A DNA stretch of 64,000 nucleotides from JAFKFH01 sp017307375 (GTDB taxonomy: Bacteria; Pseudomonadota; Alphaproteobacteria; Ferrovibrionales; Ferrovibrionaceae). This document shows positions 17,095 to 25,580 of this stretch, piece after piece (position 1 is the first letter of the stretch; each line of letters opens with the position of its first letter). The position numbers were made by a program, and so were the translations under genes. Where the stretch lies: assembly GCA_965229335.1 (NCBI GenBank), contig OZ245874.1, forward strand, positions 2,046,001-2,110,000. The letters run 5' to 3'. A model generated the notes under the pieces. The model saw only the letters and a program-made list of their open reading frames with translations, made no database searches and had not been told where the DNA came from.

Positions 17095-17194
17095 CGCCGA
17101 CGGAGGGCGGAAGGTGACTGCGACCGGTGGCGCGGGCGTCAGGCCGCGCTAGTATGATGCGGTCGTTCCGTATTGGTGCCCTAGGGGGATCTGC

Positions 17195-17716
17195 ATGATT
17201 TCACGACGCCTGCTGCTGGCCGCTGCTGCCACGGCGCCGTTGGCCGCCTGTGCCGAGAGGCCGCCGCATTTCATCAACCAGGTCTCGATCGAGGGGCAGC
17301 CGGCACCGATCGGTGGGGCGCGGCTTGCCGCCTTCGCCTTTGCAGGGCCCGAGCCGATCCGCGTCCGCGACAATGCCGTGCGCTCGTTCGTGAACGTCAA
17401 GGGCGTGGTCCCGATCCGCTTCGAACTGGTCGACGGCTATGCCGCCTCGACGCCTTTCCAGCCGTCGTTCCCCGACCGGGCCGGCATCGCCAGGGCCGGC
17501 CAGGCGCTCGGCTGCGATGTCGTGATCTGGGGGCGCGTCAACCAGTTCGAACCCTATCAGGGCGGCCCGCCGGGTTTTGTCGATGTGACGGTCAACCTGG
17601 CCTGGGTCGCCAATCCCGCCTATGCCGTCGTATCGGGCCAGCGGCAGGCCAATATCGGTGCCTATGAGGGCCTGCTGCACGTGATGTTCGACGAGATCGC
17701 CGGGCGACTGCCCTGA
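17195..17716 (+). CDS. Lipoprotein of unknown function
   Basis: 173 residues. A twin-Arg-like n-region MISRRLLL is followed by a hydrophobic stretch and the lipobox PLAAC, so the mature protein should be lipid-anchored. The rest alternates strands (ARLAAFAFAGPEPIRV, VPIRFELVDGY, CDVVIWGRVNQFEPYQ) reminiscent of periplasmic FlgO/GNA1162-like lipoproteins that tabulate 'G.V....' strands, but I cannot assign it. The gene stands alone; the gap before it (17095-17194) carries an A+T-richer promoter-like stretch near 17150-17170. Confidence 0.6.
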   Translation: MISRRLLLAAAATAPLAACAERPPHFINQVSIEGQPAPIGGARLAAFAFAGPEPIRVRDNAVRSFVNVKGVVPIRFELVDGYAASTPFQPSFPDRAGIARAGQALGCDVVIWGRVNQFEPYQGGPPGFVDVTVNLAWVANPAYAVVSGQRQANIGAYEGLLHVMFDEIAGRLP

Positions 17717-17868
17717 GGCTGGGGCGTCATTTTGCTGCAACCCCCGTTCCGGCGGCCGGATTGCCGCATGGCGAAGCCAGGACCGCGCCTGCCGTAAATC
17801 CCAAGGTTGGGCCGTTCCTGCCTGTCGTCATGCAGGCGGTCTCGCTCGGCGCCACTCCTGAGCCGCGC

Positions 17869-18243
17869 TCAGCGCGCCGGCAGCAACAACTGGTTCCAGT
17901 AGGCGCTGTTGCCGGACCAGGTCATGTAGATGGCATAGTTGCGCCCCGACGCGCAGATCGCGTTCATCATGTCGGACAGCTTGACGTCGATGGTCTCGAC
18001 CCACATGCCCGATGCGGCGATCAGTCGGGTAATCACGCCGCTGCCGCTGGTATAGGACATGCAATATTCGGGAACGGACCAGACCCAGGAGGCACTGTCC
18101 CCGGCCGCGGTGGCGCGGGCGGCACCCCCGGGCAGGTGGACGATGCCGATCGGCGGGGTATCGGCCGGCGGCACCGGCAGCGCCTGGGCCGCTGCCGCCG
18201 TGGTTGCAAGCGACAACAGGATGACGAACACGGCCGTGCGCAT
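17869..18243 (-). CDS. Small secreted protein of unknown function
   Basis: 124 residues from the ATG at 18243, which has GGAGGAGCG just upstream; the open frame continues beyond, but without a start signal. A clear signal peptide (MRTAVFVILLSLATTAAAAQA) points to the periplasm. The mature part has two Cys (EYCMSY and NAICASG), which could form a disulfide, and a C-terminal aromatic cluster YMTWSGNSAYW. No family recognised. Nothing is supportable in the 152 bases between it and the convergent lipoprotein gene. Confidence 0.6.
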   Translation of the reverse strand: MRTAVFVILLSLATTAAAAQALPVPPADTPPIGIVHLPGGAARATAAGDSASWVWSVPEYCMSYTSGSGVITRLIAASGMWVETIDVKLSDMMNAICASGRNYAIYMTWSGNSAYWNQLLLPAR

Positions 18244-18366
18244 GACGCTCCTCCACTGGTTCCCTGGGGAGCAGTCTGTGCGACCGATCGGGCCATATTT
18301 CGGCCGGATCAAGGCACAATTCGGTCAGTGCCGCAAATGGGCAGGAAGCCGGTATGTAGGAGGAAA

Positions 18367-18442
18367 TGGTGGGCGGTATAGGGATCGAACCTATGACCTT
18401 CCCCGTGTGAAGGGGACGCTCTACCGCTGAGACTAACCGCCC
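18367..18442 (-). tRNA. tRNA-Val (anticodon CAC), CCA encoded
   Basis: The minus strand folds into a full cloverleaf. The acceptor stem GGGCGGT pairs with ACCGCCC, the D-arm contains AGCGGTAGAGC, and the anticodon stem TCCCC/GGGGA frames the loop TTCACAC. The T-arm is ATAGG-TTCGATC-CCTAT. The loop gives anticodon CAC (complement of 18407-18409), reading GUG valine codons. After discriminator A the genome encodes CCA (18369-18367). Confidence 0.96.
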
Positions 18443-18485
18443 ATCGCCGTCGAGGTGGGCTTCTTACTGGCAGCGGGCCTTGCTG

Positions 18486-19160
18486 TCAAGCCAATCCCTG
18501 CAGCGCCGCCGGCAGCTCGGCGAAATCGTCGATCAGCCGGTCCGCGCCGAGTTGGCCCGGCGGGATGGTCGTATAGCCGAACGAAACCGCGATCACCGGA
18601 ATGCCGGCCCCGCGGGCGGCGGCGACGTCGTTCATCGAATCGCCAACCATGACCGCGCCGTCTCCCGCCCGATCGCCGAGGGCTGCAAGCGTGCCGGTGA
18701 CGTGGCCCGGATCGGGCTTGCGCATGGCCAGGCTGTCGCCGCCGACGACCGCGCCGAAAAAGCGCATCAGGTCGAGCTGCTCCAGCAGCATTACGGAAAG
18801 CCGGTGGGGCTTGTTGGTGCAGACCGCCATGGCGTGACCTGTCGCGTGAAGCGCTTCCAGCGTGGCGACGACACCGGGGAACGGCCGGCTGGTATCGGCG
18901 ACATGGTCGCCGTAATAGGTCAGGAACAGCCGGTGTCCTGCCGCCATCGTCTCGTCGTCTGCCGGCGGGCCCGAGACGGCGAAGCCGCGGCGGATCAGGG
19001 CCAGCGCGCCGTCCCCGACCATCTGGCGCACCTGGGCCAGGCCGACCGGGGGCCGGCCGAAAGCCTCGAGCACATGATCGGTGGCTGCTGCCAGGTCGGG
19101 CGCAGTATCGACGAGGGTGCCGTCGAGATCGAACAGCAGCGCGGGGGGACGGTGAAACAT
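18486..19160 (-). CDS. gph: Phosphoglycolate phosphatase (HAD superfamily)
   Basis: 224 residues from the ATG at 19160. HAD motif I is LFDLDGTLVDTAPDL with both catalytic Asp; motif II is AVCTNKPH; motif III is the Lys in MRKPDPGHV; motif IV is MVGDSMNDVAAARGAG. The 'DTAPDL' tail of motif I and the cap GDGALALIRRG are typical of Gph, which dephosphorylates 2-phosphoglycolate arising from DNA 3'-end repair or oxygenase side reactions. The gene is divergent from glmU, with a 104-base gap. The frame is open upstream to 19241, but motif I must sit near the N-terminus. Confidence 0.92.
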   Translation of the reverse strand: MFHRPPALLFDLDGTLVDTAPDLAAATDHVLEAFGRPPVGLAQVRQMVGDGALALIRRGFAVSGPPADDETMAAGHRLFLTYYGDHVADTSRPFPGVVATLEALHATGHAMAVCTNKPHRLSVMLLEQLDLMRFFGAVVGGDSLAMRKPDPGHVTGTLAALGDRAGDGAVMVGDSMNDVAAARGAGIPVIAVSFGYTTIPPGQLGADRLIDDFAELPAALQGLA

Positions 19161-19264
19161 CGGGTAACGCAAGTTTATTTTTGACGGTCCGGGTCTTATG
19201 TCACAGTCCGCGCCGTCCCGGAAGTTCGTCCTGACCATCACTGGAAACGGCCTGTCACCCGACC

Positions 19265-20629
19265 ATGAGCAAGACCCGCCAGATCGCCGCCGTCATCCTC
19301 GCCGCAGGGCAGGGAACGCGCATGAAATCCGCGTTGCCGAAGGTGCTGCACAGGTTGGCCGGCAAGCCGATGATCGGCCATGTCGCCGATGCCGTCGCAC
19401 CGCTTAAGCCGGCGCGCACCATCGTCGTCACCTCGGCCGGCAACGAGCGCGTCGCCGCCGCCGTTCCCGGCGCCATCGCCGCCGTCCAGGATCCGCCGCG
19501 CGGCACCGGCGATGCGGTCAGGGCGGCACGACGCGCGCTGAGGGGATTCGACGGCGACGTGCTTGTGCTCTATGGCGACGTCCCGCTGATCAGGCCGGAA
19601 ACCCTGCAGGCGATGGTCAAGGCCTTACGCAGCCGCAAGGCGCCGGCCGTCGTGGTGCTTGGTTTCCGCCCGGCGGATCCTGCAGCCTATGGCCGGCTGG
19701 TGACGAACGGCGACGGCACGCTCGCCGCCATCGTCGAGTTCAAGGATGCCGACGAGCAGCAGCGCCGCATCGGCCTGTGCAATGCCGGGCTGATGGCCAT
19801 CTCCGGCCAGTGGCTGGCCAAGCTGCTGGCAGGGCTGAGCGACGACAATGCCCAGAAGGAATATCTTCTGACCGATGTCGTCGCCATCGCCCGCGCCAAG
19901 GGCCAGTCCTGCATCGTCATCGAAGCCGCCGAGGCCGAGGTGATGGGAATCAACAGCCGGGCGGAACTCGCCGCCGGCGAGGCCGCGCTGCAGGACAGCT
20001 TGCGCCGTCACTGGCTGGCCGAGGGCGTTACCATGACTGATCCGTCGACGGTATTCCTGTCGGCCGACACCCGGCTTGCCCGCGACGTCGTCATCGAGCC
20101 CAACGTAGTATTTGCACCCGGTGTCGCGGTGGGCGAGGGCGCGACGATCCGTGCCTTCTCCCATCTCGAAGGCGCATCGGTCGGCCCCGGCGCGATCATC
20201 GGCCCCTATGCGCGGCTGCGCCCCGGTGCCGTACTGGCCGCCGACGTCCATGTCGGCAATTTCGTCGAGATCAAGAATGTCGTCGTGGCCGAAGGCGCCA
20301 AGGTCAACCATCTGACCTATCTCGGCGACGGTTCGGTGGGGGCACGCGCCAATATCGGCGCCGGTACCATCACCTGCAACTACGACGGTTACGACAAGCA
20401 CCGCACCGAGATCGGTGCCGGTGCCTTCATCGGCTCGAATTCGAGCCTGGTGGCCCCGGTGCGGATCGGAGCGGGTGCGATTACCGGCGCCGGCTCGGTC
20501 GTCACCCGCGACGTGCCCGACGGTGCCCTGGTGGTCGAACGCAGCCCGGCGGTGGTCAAGGCCGGATGGGCGACCGACTTCCGCGCCCGCAAGCAGGCGC
20601 GGAAATCGGCAAAGACGAAGAACGGCTGA
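19265..20629 (+). CDS. glmU: Bifunctional GlmU: GlcN-1-P acetyltransferase / GlcNAc-1-P uridylyltransferase
   Basis: 454 residues, the usual GlmU length. The N-terminal uridylyltransferase begins AVILAAGQGTRMKSALPKVLH (nucleotide-sugar pyrophosphorylase signature) and has YGDVPLI with the metal Asp. From about residue 250 a left-handed beta-helix of hexapeptide repeats forms the acetyltransferase, with NFVEIKN, NHLTYLGDGSVG and GTITCNYDGYDKH around the active site. It makes UDP-GlcNAc for peptidoglycan and LPS. glmS follows 12 bases later, so the two form a UDP-GlcNAc operon. Confidence 0.97.
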   Translation: MSKTRQIAAVILAAGQGTRMKSALPKVLHRLAGKPMIGHVADAVAPLKPARTIVVTSAGNERVAAAVPGAIAAVQDPPRGTGDAVRAARRALRGFDGDVLVLYGDVPLIRPETLQAMVKALRSRKAPAVVVLGFRPADPAAYGRLVTNGDGTLAAIVEFKDADEQQRRIGLCNAGLMAISGQWLAKLLAGLSDDNAQKEYLLTDVVAIARAKGQSCIVIEAAEAEVMGINSRAELAAGEAALQDSLRRHWLAEGVTMTDPSTVFLSADTRLARDVVIEPNVVFAPGVAVGEGATIRAFSHLEGASVGPGAIIGPYARLRPGAVLAADVHVGNFVEIKNVVVAEGAKVNHLTYLGDGSVGARANIGAGTITCNYDGYDKHRTEIGAGAFIGSNSSLVAPVRIGAGAITGAGSVVTRDVPDGALVVERSPAVVKAGWATDFRARKQARKSAKTKNG

Positions 20630-20641
20630 GGAGGATCATCC

Positions 20642-22465
20642 ATGTGCGGCATCGTAGGCGTCCTCGGCAAGCGCGACGTCATTCCCCTGCTGGTCGACGG
20701 CCTGCGCCGTCTCGAATATCGCGGCTATGATTCCTCCGGCGTCGCCACGCTGGAGGGCGGTGCCATCCGCCGACGCCGCGCCCAAGGCAAGATTTCGCGG
20801 CTGGAAGCCAAGCTGGCCGACGATCCGCTGGCCGGTCCGATCGGCATCGCCCATACCCGCTGGGCCACGCACGGGGTGCCGAACGAGGTCAATGCCCACC
20901 CCCATTCGACCGGCAAGGTGGTGCTGGTCCATAACGGCATCATCGAAAACTATCGGGAACTGGCCGGCGAACTGGCCAGCCACGGCCATGTCTTCGAAAG
21001 CCAGACCGATTCGGAAGTGGCCGCCCACCTGATCAGCTATTACCTCGACCAGGGGCTGACCCCGCAGATGGCGGTGGCGACCGCCCTGAAACGCTTCCAC
21101 GGCGCATTTTCGCTCGCCATCCTGTTCGCCGGTCATGATGACCTGATGATCGGGGCGCGGCTGGGCTCGCCGCTGGCGGTCGGGTTCGGCGACGGCGAGA
21201 TGTTCCTTGGCTCGGACGCGCTGGCGCTGGCCCCGATGACCCAGCGCATCGCCTATCTCGAGGAGGGCGACTGGGTCGAACTGACGCGGGCCGGCGCGGT
21301 GTTCCACGACCGGACCGACGCGGTGGTCGAGCGCCAGATCAAGCAGACGGCACTGTCCGGCGCAATGATCGGCAAGGGCAACTATCCCCACTACATGCTG
21401 AAGGAGATCTACGAGCAGCCGACCGTCATCGGCAACACGCTCAACAGCCTGCTGGAGCCGATGAGCCGGACGCTGAGCCTGCCGGCCTTGCCGTTCTCGC
21501 TGGCCGATCTGCCGAAGGTGACGATCGTCGCCTGCGGCACATCGTTCTACGCCGGCCTGGTGGCAAAGTACTGGCTGGAGACGCTCGCCGCCTTGAATGT
21601 CGAGGTCGATATCGCGTCGGAGTTCCGCTACCGCGAGGCGCCGCTGCCCAAGGGCGGGCTCGCCCTGTTCATCTCGCAGTCCGGTGAAACCGCCGATACG
21701 CTCGCCGCATTGCGCTATGCCCGTGCCCACGGCCAGCACGTCGTCGCCGTGGTCAATGCCGCCGAAAGCTCGATGGCGCGCGAGGCCGACCTTGTGCTGC
21801 GCACGCTGGCCGGCCCCGAGATCGGTGTCGCCTCGACCAAGGCGTTCACCTGCCAGCTCGTAACCCTCGCGGCCTTCGCGCTGGCGGCGGCCAAGGAACG
21901 TGGCCGCCTGACCCCGGAACGGGACGCGGCCCTCGCGCTCGCGCTGACCGAGGTGCCGGCGCGCGTCGCCGAAGTCCTCAACCACGACGAATCTCTGCGC
22001 AGCCTGGCCGAGCGCCTGAAGGATGCGCGCGATATCCTCTATATCGGCCGTGGGACCGCCTATCCGATCGCCATGGAAGGCGCGCTGAAGCTCAAGGAGC
22101 TCAGCTACATCCACGCCGAGGGCTATGCCGCGGGCGAGCTGAAGCATGGTCCGATCGCCCTGATCTCCGACGACGTGCCGGTCATCGTCATCGCCCCGTC
22201 CGATCCGCTGTTCGAGAAGACGGTCTCCAACATGCAGGAGGTGATGGCGCGCGGCGGCAAGGTCGTGCTGCTGTCGGACGTGTCGGGCGTCTCGCGCATC
22301 GGCGAGGGACCGATCGCCACGGTCGCCCTGCCGCCGGTCGACCCGTTCGTCGCCCCGATCCTCTACGCCATCCCGGTACAGCTGCTCTCCTATCACATCG
22401 CGGTGCTCAAGGGGACGGACGTGGACCAGCCGCGGAATCTGGCCAAGAGCGTCACGGTCGAGTAG
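20642..22465 (+). CDS. glmS: Glutamine-fructose-6-phosphate aminotransferase (isomerizing)
   Basis: 607 residues, standard length. MCGIVGVLG gives the N-terminal nucleophile Cys after Met removal, followed by the glutaminase domain (THGVPNEVNAHPH, HNGIIENY). Two SIS domains follow, with ACGTSFYAG, ISQSGETADT and the C-terminal PRNLAKSVTVE. It makes glucosamine-6-phosphate, the first committed step to UDP-GlcNAc. The ribosome site AGGAGGATCATCC is strong. No glmS ribozyme is present; the 12-base gap after glmU leaves no room. The stop is 4 bases from the convergent outer-membrane factor gene. Confidence 0.97.
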   Translation: MCGIVGVLGKRDVIPLLVDGLRRLEYRGYDSSGVATLEGGAIRRRRAQGKISRLEAKLADDPLAGPIGIAHTRWATHGVPNEVNAHPHSTGKVVLVHNGIIENYRELAGELASHGHVFESQTDSEVAAHLISYYLDQGLTPQMAVATALKRFHGAFSLAILFAGHDDLMIGARLGSPLAVGFGDGEMFLGSDALALAPMTQRIAYLEEGDWVELTRAGAVFHDRTDAVVERQIKQTALSGAMIGKGNYPHYMLKEIYEQPTVIGNTLNSLLEPMSRTLSLPALPFSLADLPKVTIVACGTSFYAGLVAKYWLETLAALNVEVDIASEFRYREAPLPKGGLALFISQSGETADTLAALRYARAHGQHVVAVVNAAESSMAREADLVLRTLAGPEIGVASTKAFTCQLVTLAAFALAAAKERGRLTPERDAALALALTEVPARVAEVLNHDESLRSLAERLKDARDILYIGRGTAYPIAMEGALKLKELSYIHAEGYAAGELKHGPIALISDDVPVIVIAPSDPLFEKTVSNMQEVMARGGKVVLLSDVSGVSRIGEGPIATVALPPVDPFVAPILYAIPVQLLSYHIAVLKGTDVDQPRNLAKSVTVE

Positions 22466-22469
22466 CCCG

Positions 22470-23876
22470 TCAGAACGATGTGCGCTCCTCCTGGTGCCCG
22501 CCACCCAGAACCCGATATAGATTGATCGCGTTCTCGAGGCGGGCCCGCCGCGCATCGACAAGCTGCTGCTCGGCCGCAAACAGGCCGCGTTCGGCATCGA
22601 GCATGTCGAGATAGCCGATGCTGCCGGCCTGATAGCGCGTGGTCGTCAGGGCCAGCCGCGAGGCTTCGCCGTCGCGGATCTGGATGCGGACGGCCAGATC
22701 TCTTTCAAGCAGGGTCTGACCGGCCAGGACATCGGCGACTTCGCGGAAGGCTACCTGAATAGCCTTCTCGTACTCGGCCAGGGCTAGGTCCTTCCGGATC
22801 CGCGCGACCGCAAGATTGGCTTCATTGCGACCCGCGTCGAAGATCGGCAGGCTTACCTGCGGCGCGAACTGCCAGGCGCCGCTCTGGGCGTTGAACAGCT
22901 TGCCGAAACTGTCGGAGGCCAGGCCGCCCATCGCCGTAAGTCTTATCGACGGGAAGAAGGCGGCGCGAGCGGCGCCGATCTGGGCGTTGGCCGCCTTCAG
23001 TCTTTCCTCGGCAGCGAGGATGTCGGGGCGGAACGTCAGCAGATCCGAGGGCAAACCTGGTTCTATGCCCCCCCAGCGATCGTCGAGCTGCGCTTCCGGC
23101 AACGGGGCGGGCAGGTCTGTGTACCCGGTCAGCAGCGCAAGCGAATGACGCGCCCGCGACTGCGCCAGTTGTTGCTCGACGATATCGGCTTCGGCCGGGC
23201 CGATCAGCGACTGCGCCTGCCGCAGGTCCAGCGTGGAAGCCAGGCCGGCCCGCTCCCGCTGCGCCGTGAGATCGACGCTTGCGGTCCGCGATGCCAGGGT
23301 TCGCCGTGCCAACGCCAGCCTCGTCGCCGACGTACGCTCCAGGACATGTGCCCGCGCGACTTCGGCCGCCAGGCTGATTTCGGCGGCGCGCCGTGCCTGC
23401 TCGGTACCGAGATACTCGTGGAGGGCGGCGTCGGAAAGGCTTTTGACGCGACCGAAGAAGTCCAGTTCGTAGGCGGAAAGCGCCATCCCGAACTGATCGG
23501 AATAGGCACCGCCGGCGGCGCGTGGCCTTGTCGTCGTGGCTTCGAGATTGATGGCCGGCCATCGCGATGCCGACTGGCCCGCATAGAGCGCGCGCGCCTC
23601 CTCCACCCGCAAGGCGGCGACGCGGAGGTCGCGATTGTTTGCCAGTGCGGCAGCGATCAGGACCTGCAGATGCGGATCGGTGAAGTAGCTTCGCCAGCCC
23701 GTCTGGCGCCAGTCTCCGGCCGTGCGGGACGATTGCGTTTCCGATGGATAGCTCAGCGGTATCGGCGCCCGCGGTCGAAGATACTCGGGCACAAGGTTGC
23801 AGCCCGCCGCCAGCAGCGACAGGACACCGGCCAGCACTATCCGGATGACTGCAGGGGGGACGTGGCGACCGCGCAT
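22470..23876 (-). CDS. Outer-membrane efflux lipoprotein (NodT/OprM, TolC family)
   Basis: 468 residues. The signal ends in LLAAGC, a lipobox, as in NodT-family outer-membrane factors. The mature start PEYLRPRAPIP and the two OEP repeats are typical: long helices ANNRDLRVAALRVEEARALYAGQSASRWP and the second-half 'PDILAAEERLKAANAQIGAARAAFFPSI', here read in sections. It forms the trimeric channel for an exporter. It is the last gene of a four-gene minus-strand operon, 2 bases after the HlyD gene, so it should serve that ABC transporter rather than an RND pump. Confidence 0.93.
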   Translation of the reverse strand: MRGRHVPPAVIRIVLAGVLSLLAAGCNLVPEYLRPRAPIPLSYPSETQSSRTAGDWRQTGWRSYFTDPHLQVLIAAALANNRDLRVAALRVEEARALYAGQSASRWPAINLEATTTRPRAAGGAYSDQFGMALSAYELDFFGRVKSLSDAALHEYLGTEQARRAAEISLAAEVARAHVLERTSATRLALARRTLASRTASVDLTAQRERAGLASTLDLRQAQSLIGPAEADIVEQQLAQSRARHSLALLTGYTDLPAPLPEAQLDDRWGGIEPGLPSDLLTFRPDILAAEERLKAANAQIGAARAAFFPSIRLTAMGGLASDSFGKLFNAQSGAWQFAPQVSLPIFDAGRNEANLAVARIRKDLALAEYEKAIQVAFREVADVLAGQTLLERDLAVRIQIRDGEASRLALTTTRYQAGSIGYLDMLDAERGLFAAEQQLVDARRARLENAINLYRVLGGGHQEERTSF

Positions 23877-23878
23877 GT

Positions 23879-24835
23879 TCAGCCCCTCTCCTCCGTCGGG
23901 CTCGCGTCGGTCGGCGACGACCGGGGTTCGAACTTCGCAAGCCCGCGTTGCCCGATGCGGTAGCGCCCGGCCGGCAGCGAGACGACGACCTCGACGACGC
24001 GCTCGTCGACGCGTTGCTGGGTATCCGTCGGATCGATTCGGCGTTGGCCGAGTATCTCGCCGATCCGCAGGATCTCGCCTGTTCTCGGCGCCGGATCGCC
24101 GTCAAGCGTGATCGTGGCGCGCTGGCCGACGGCAATATTTCTTAGCGCACGCTCCTCGACATCGACCCGCAGCAGAAACGGGGCATGCGGCACCAGGGTG
24201 AACAGCGTCGATACCTGCAATGTCGAAGCCCCCGTGCCGGGCCGTGCCTGCGAGCGGACGATCCTCCCATCCACCGGCGAGCGGATCTCGCGCTGACTGA
24301 CCTCCATCGCAGCTGTTGCCACGCGCGCTTCGGCAAGCCTTATGGCCGCATCGTGCGCCACCGTCTCGGCCAGCGCTTCGTCAAGGCGGCTCTGCGCTTC
24401 GTCGAATATCTTGGCCGCTTCGGCGCCGCCACGCCGCAGACCGTCCAGTCGATTGCGTTCCCGCCGGCTGGCGGCAAGGCGAACCTTGATCCCCGCGCCG
24501 CGGGCCCTGACCTCGGCCAGGGCCGCGTTCGCCTCGGCAAGCGCGGTCTGTGCGGCGCGATCATCCTGCCTGGCCAGCAGGTCACCCGCGCGCACCTCCA
24601 CGCCCTCGGTGACGAAGACTTCCGCGATCACGCCGTCGCGCTGGGCCGCGATCTGAATCATGCCGCCTTCGACGTCGATACGACCGCGACCGGCCGCGAC
24701 GACACGCTCGGGCCCTGGTGATGCCGTCGGCGTCGCCGGCGGTTCCTTGCCGGCAACCAGATGTCCCAGCCCGGCGGCAACCAGCGTGGCGAGGCCAAGT
24801 GTGGCGAAGAAGAGCGAGTACTTGAGTTTTGACAT
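23879..24835 (-). CDS. HlyD/DevB-type periplasmic adaptor of an ABC exporter
   Basis: 318 residues. One N-terminal membrane anchor (about residues 7-27, FFATLGLATLVAAGLGHLV), then a biotinyl-lipoyl half (VEVRAGDLLARQDD), a coiled-coil hairpin rich in Ala/Glu/Arg (about residues 95-175), the second lipoyl half (VDGRIVRSQARPGTG) and a beta-barrel domain. It bridges the inner-membrane permease to the TolC-like channel. Its size and its place between ATPase/permease and an outer-membrane factor match DevB of cyanobacterial DevBCA exporters, which move glycolipids. Confidence 0.9.
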   Translation of the reverse strand: MSKLKYSLFFATLGLATLVAAGLGHLVAGKEPPATPTASPGPERVVAAGRGRIDVEGGMIQIAAQRDGVIAEVFVTEGVEVRAGDLLARQDDRAAQTALAEANAALAEVRARGAGIKVRLAASRRERNRLDGLRRGGAEAAKIFDEAQSRLDEALAETVAHDAAIRLAEARVATAAMEVSQREIRSPVDGRIVRSQARPGTGASTLQVSTLFTLVPHAPFLLRVDVEERALRNIAVGQRATITLDGDPAPRTGEILRIGEILGQRRIDPTDTQQRVDERVVEVVVSLPAGRYRIGQRGLAKFEPRSSPTDASPTEERG

Positions 24836-24855
24836 CTTGATACTGCAGGATTTCG

Positions 24856-25578
24856 TTACTGGCGTGAATTCGGCCGCTCGTCACCGACGAGCCGACCGTC
24901 CTCAATGCGAAGGATCCGGTCTGCGAAGGGCAGCAACCGGCTATCGTGCGTGACGCATAGAACAGCCGCGCCGCGATCGTGTGCGACATGGCGCAGGAGG
25001 CGCGTGACGATCTCGCCGTTGCCGCGATCGAGCGCCGATGTGGGTTCGTCGGCAAACAGGATCGCCGGTTGCTTGGCAAGTGCCCGGGCAATGGCGACAC
25101 GCTGCTTCTCTCCGCCCGACAATGCCGACGGTTTCAGGTGCAGCCGGCCATCCAGCCCGACTTCGGAAAGCGCCGAGCGGGCACGCTTGTCGATCTCCCG
25201 CCCTGGCACGCCCACCAGGTCGAGCACGAGCCTGACCTGATCGAGGGCGCTGAGGGCGCCGAACAGGTTAAAGCCCTGGAAGACGAACCCGCAGTGGCGG
25301 AGCCGGATATCGTTCAGCCCGTCTTCGTCGAGACCGGCCAGCGGGGTACCCAGAATGCTGACGGATCCGGTGTCGGGCCGTGACAGCCCGGCCAGCATTG
25401 CCATCAGGGTGGACTTTCCCGAGCCGGAAGGCCCCATCAGCAAGGTGAGCTCGCCCTGGTGAATCGTCAGGTCGATTCCCTTCAGGATTTCCATGCGGGC
25501 TGTGCCGTCGCCGTATGACTTGCGGATGCCCTCGGCCCGAACGGCAGGCGGCGGCTGGTTGGACATGCTTTTGGTCAT
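24856..25578 (-). CDS. ABC exporter ATPase (DevA/LolD/MacB class)
   Basis: 240 residues. Walker A MGPSGSGKSTLMA, Q-loop FVFQGFNLFGALSALDQV, signature LSGGEKQRVAIARAL, Walker B ILFADEPTSALD and the switch His in CVTHDSRLLP. The 'GTPLAGLDEDGLNDIRLRHCGFVFQ' region (in sections) places it with MacB/LolD/DevA-type ATPases that drive force-transmitting permeases. The start ATG at 25578 lies 2 bases after the permease stop. A second ATG at 25566 is possible. It powers the exporter encoded around it. Confidence 0.93.
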   Translation of the reverse strand: MTKSMSNQPPPAVRAEGIRKSYGDGTARMEILKGIDLTIHQGELTLLMGPSGSGKSTLMAMLAGLSRPDTGSVSILGTPLAGLDEDGLNDIRLRHCGFVFQGFNLFGALSALDQVRLVLDLVGVPGREIDKRARSALSEVGLDGRLHLKPSALSGGEKQRVAIARALAKQPAILFADEPTSALDRGNGEIVTRLLRHVAHDRGAAVLCVTHDSRLLPFADRILRIEDGRLVGDERPNSRQ

Positions 25579-25580
25579 GG

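Noticed and set aside
20630..20641. A glmS ribozyme before glmS
   Set aside because: Only 12 bases separate glmU and glmS, and such ribozymes are known in Firmicutes.
20636..22597. A 653-codon minus-strand frame opposite glmS
   Set aside because: Shadow of glmS; no motif, and the convergent efflux gene explains the end.
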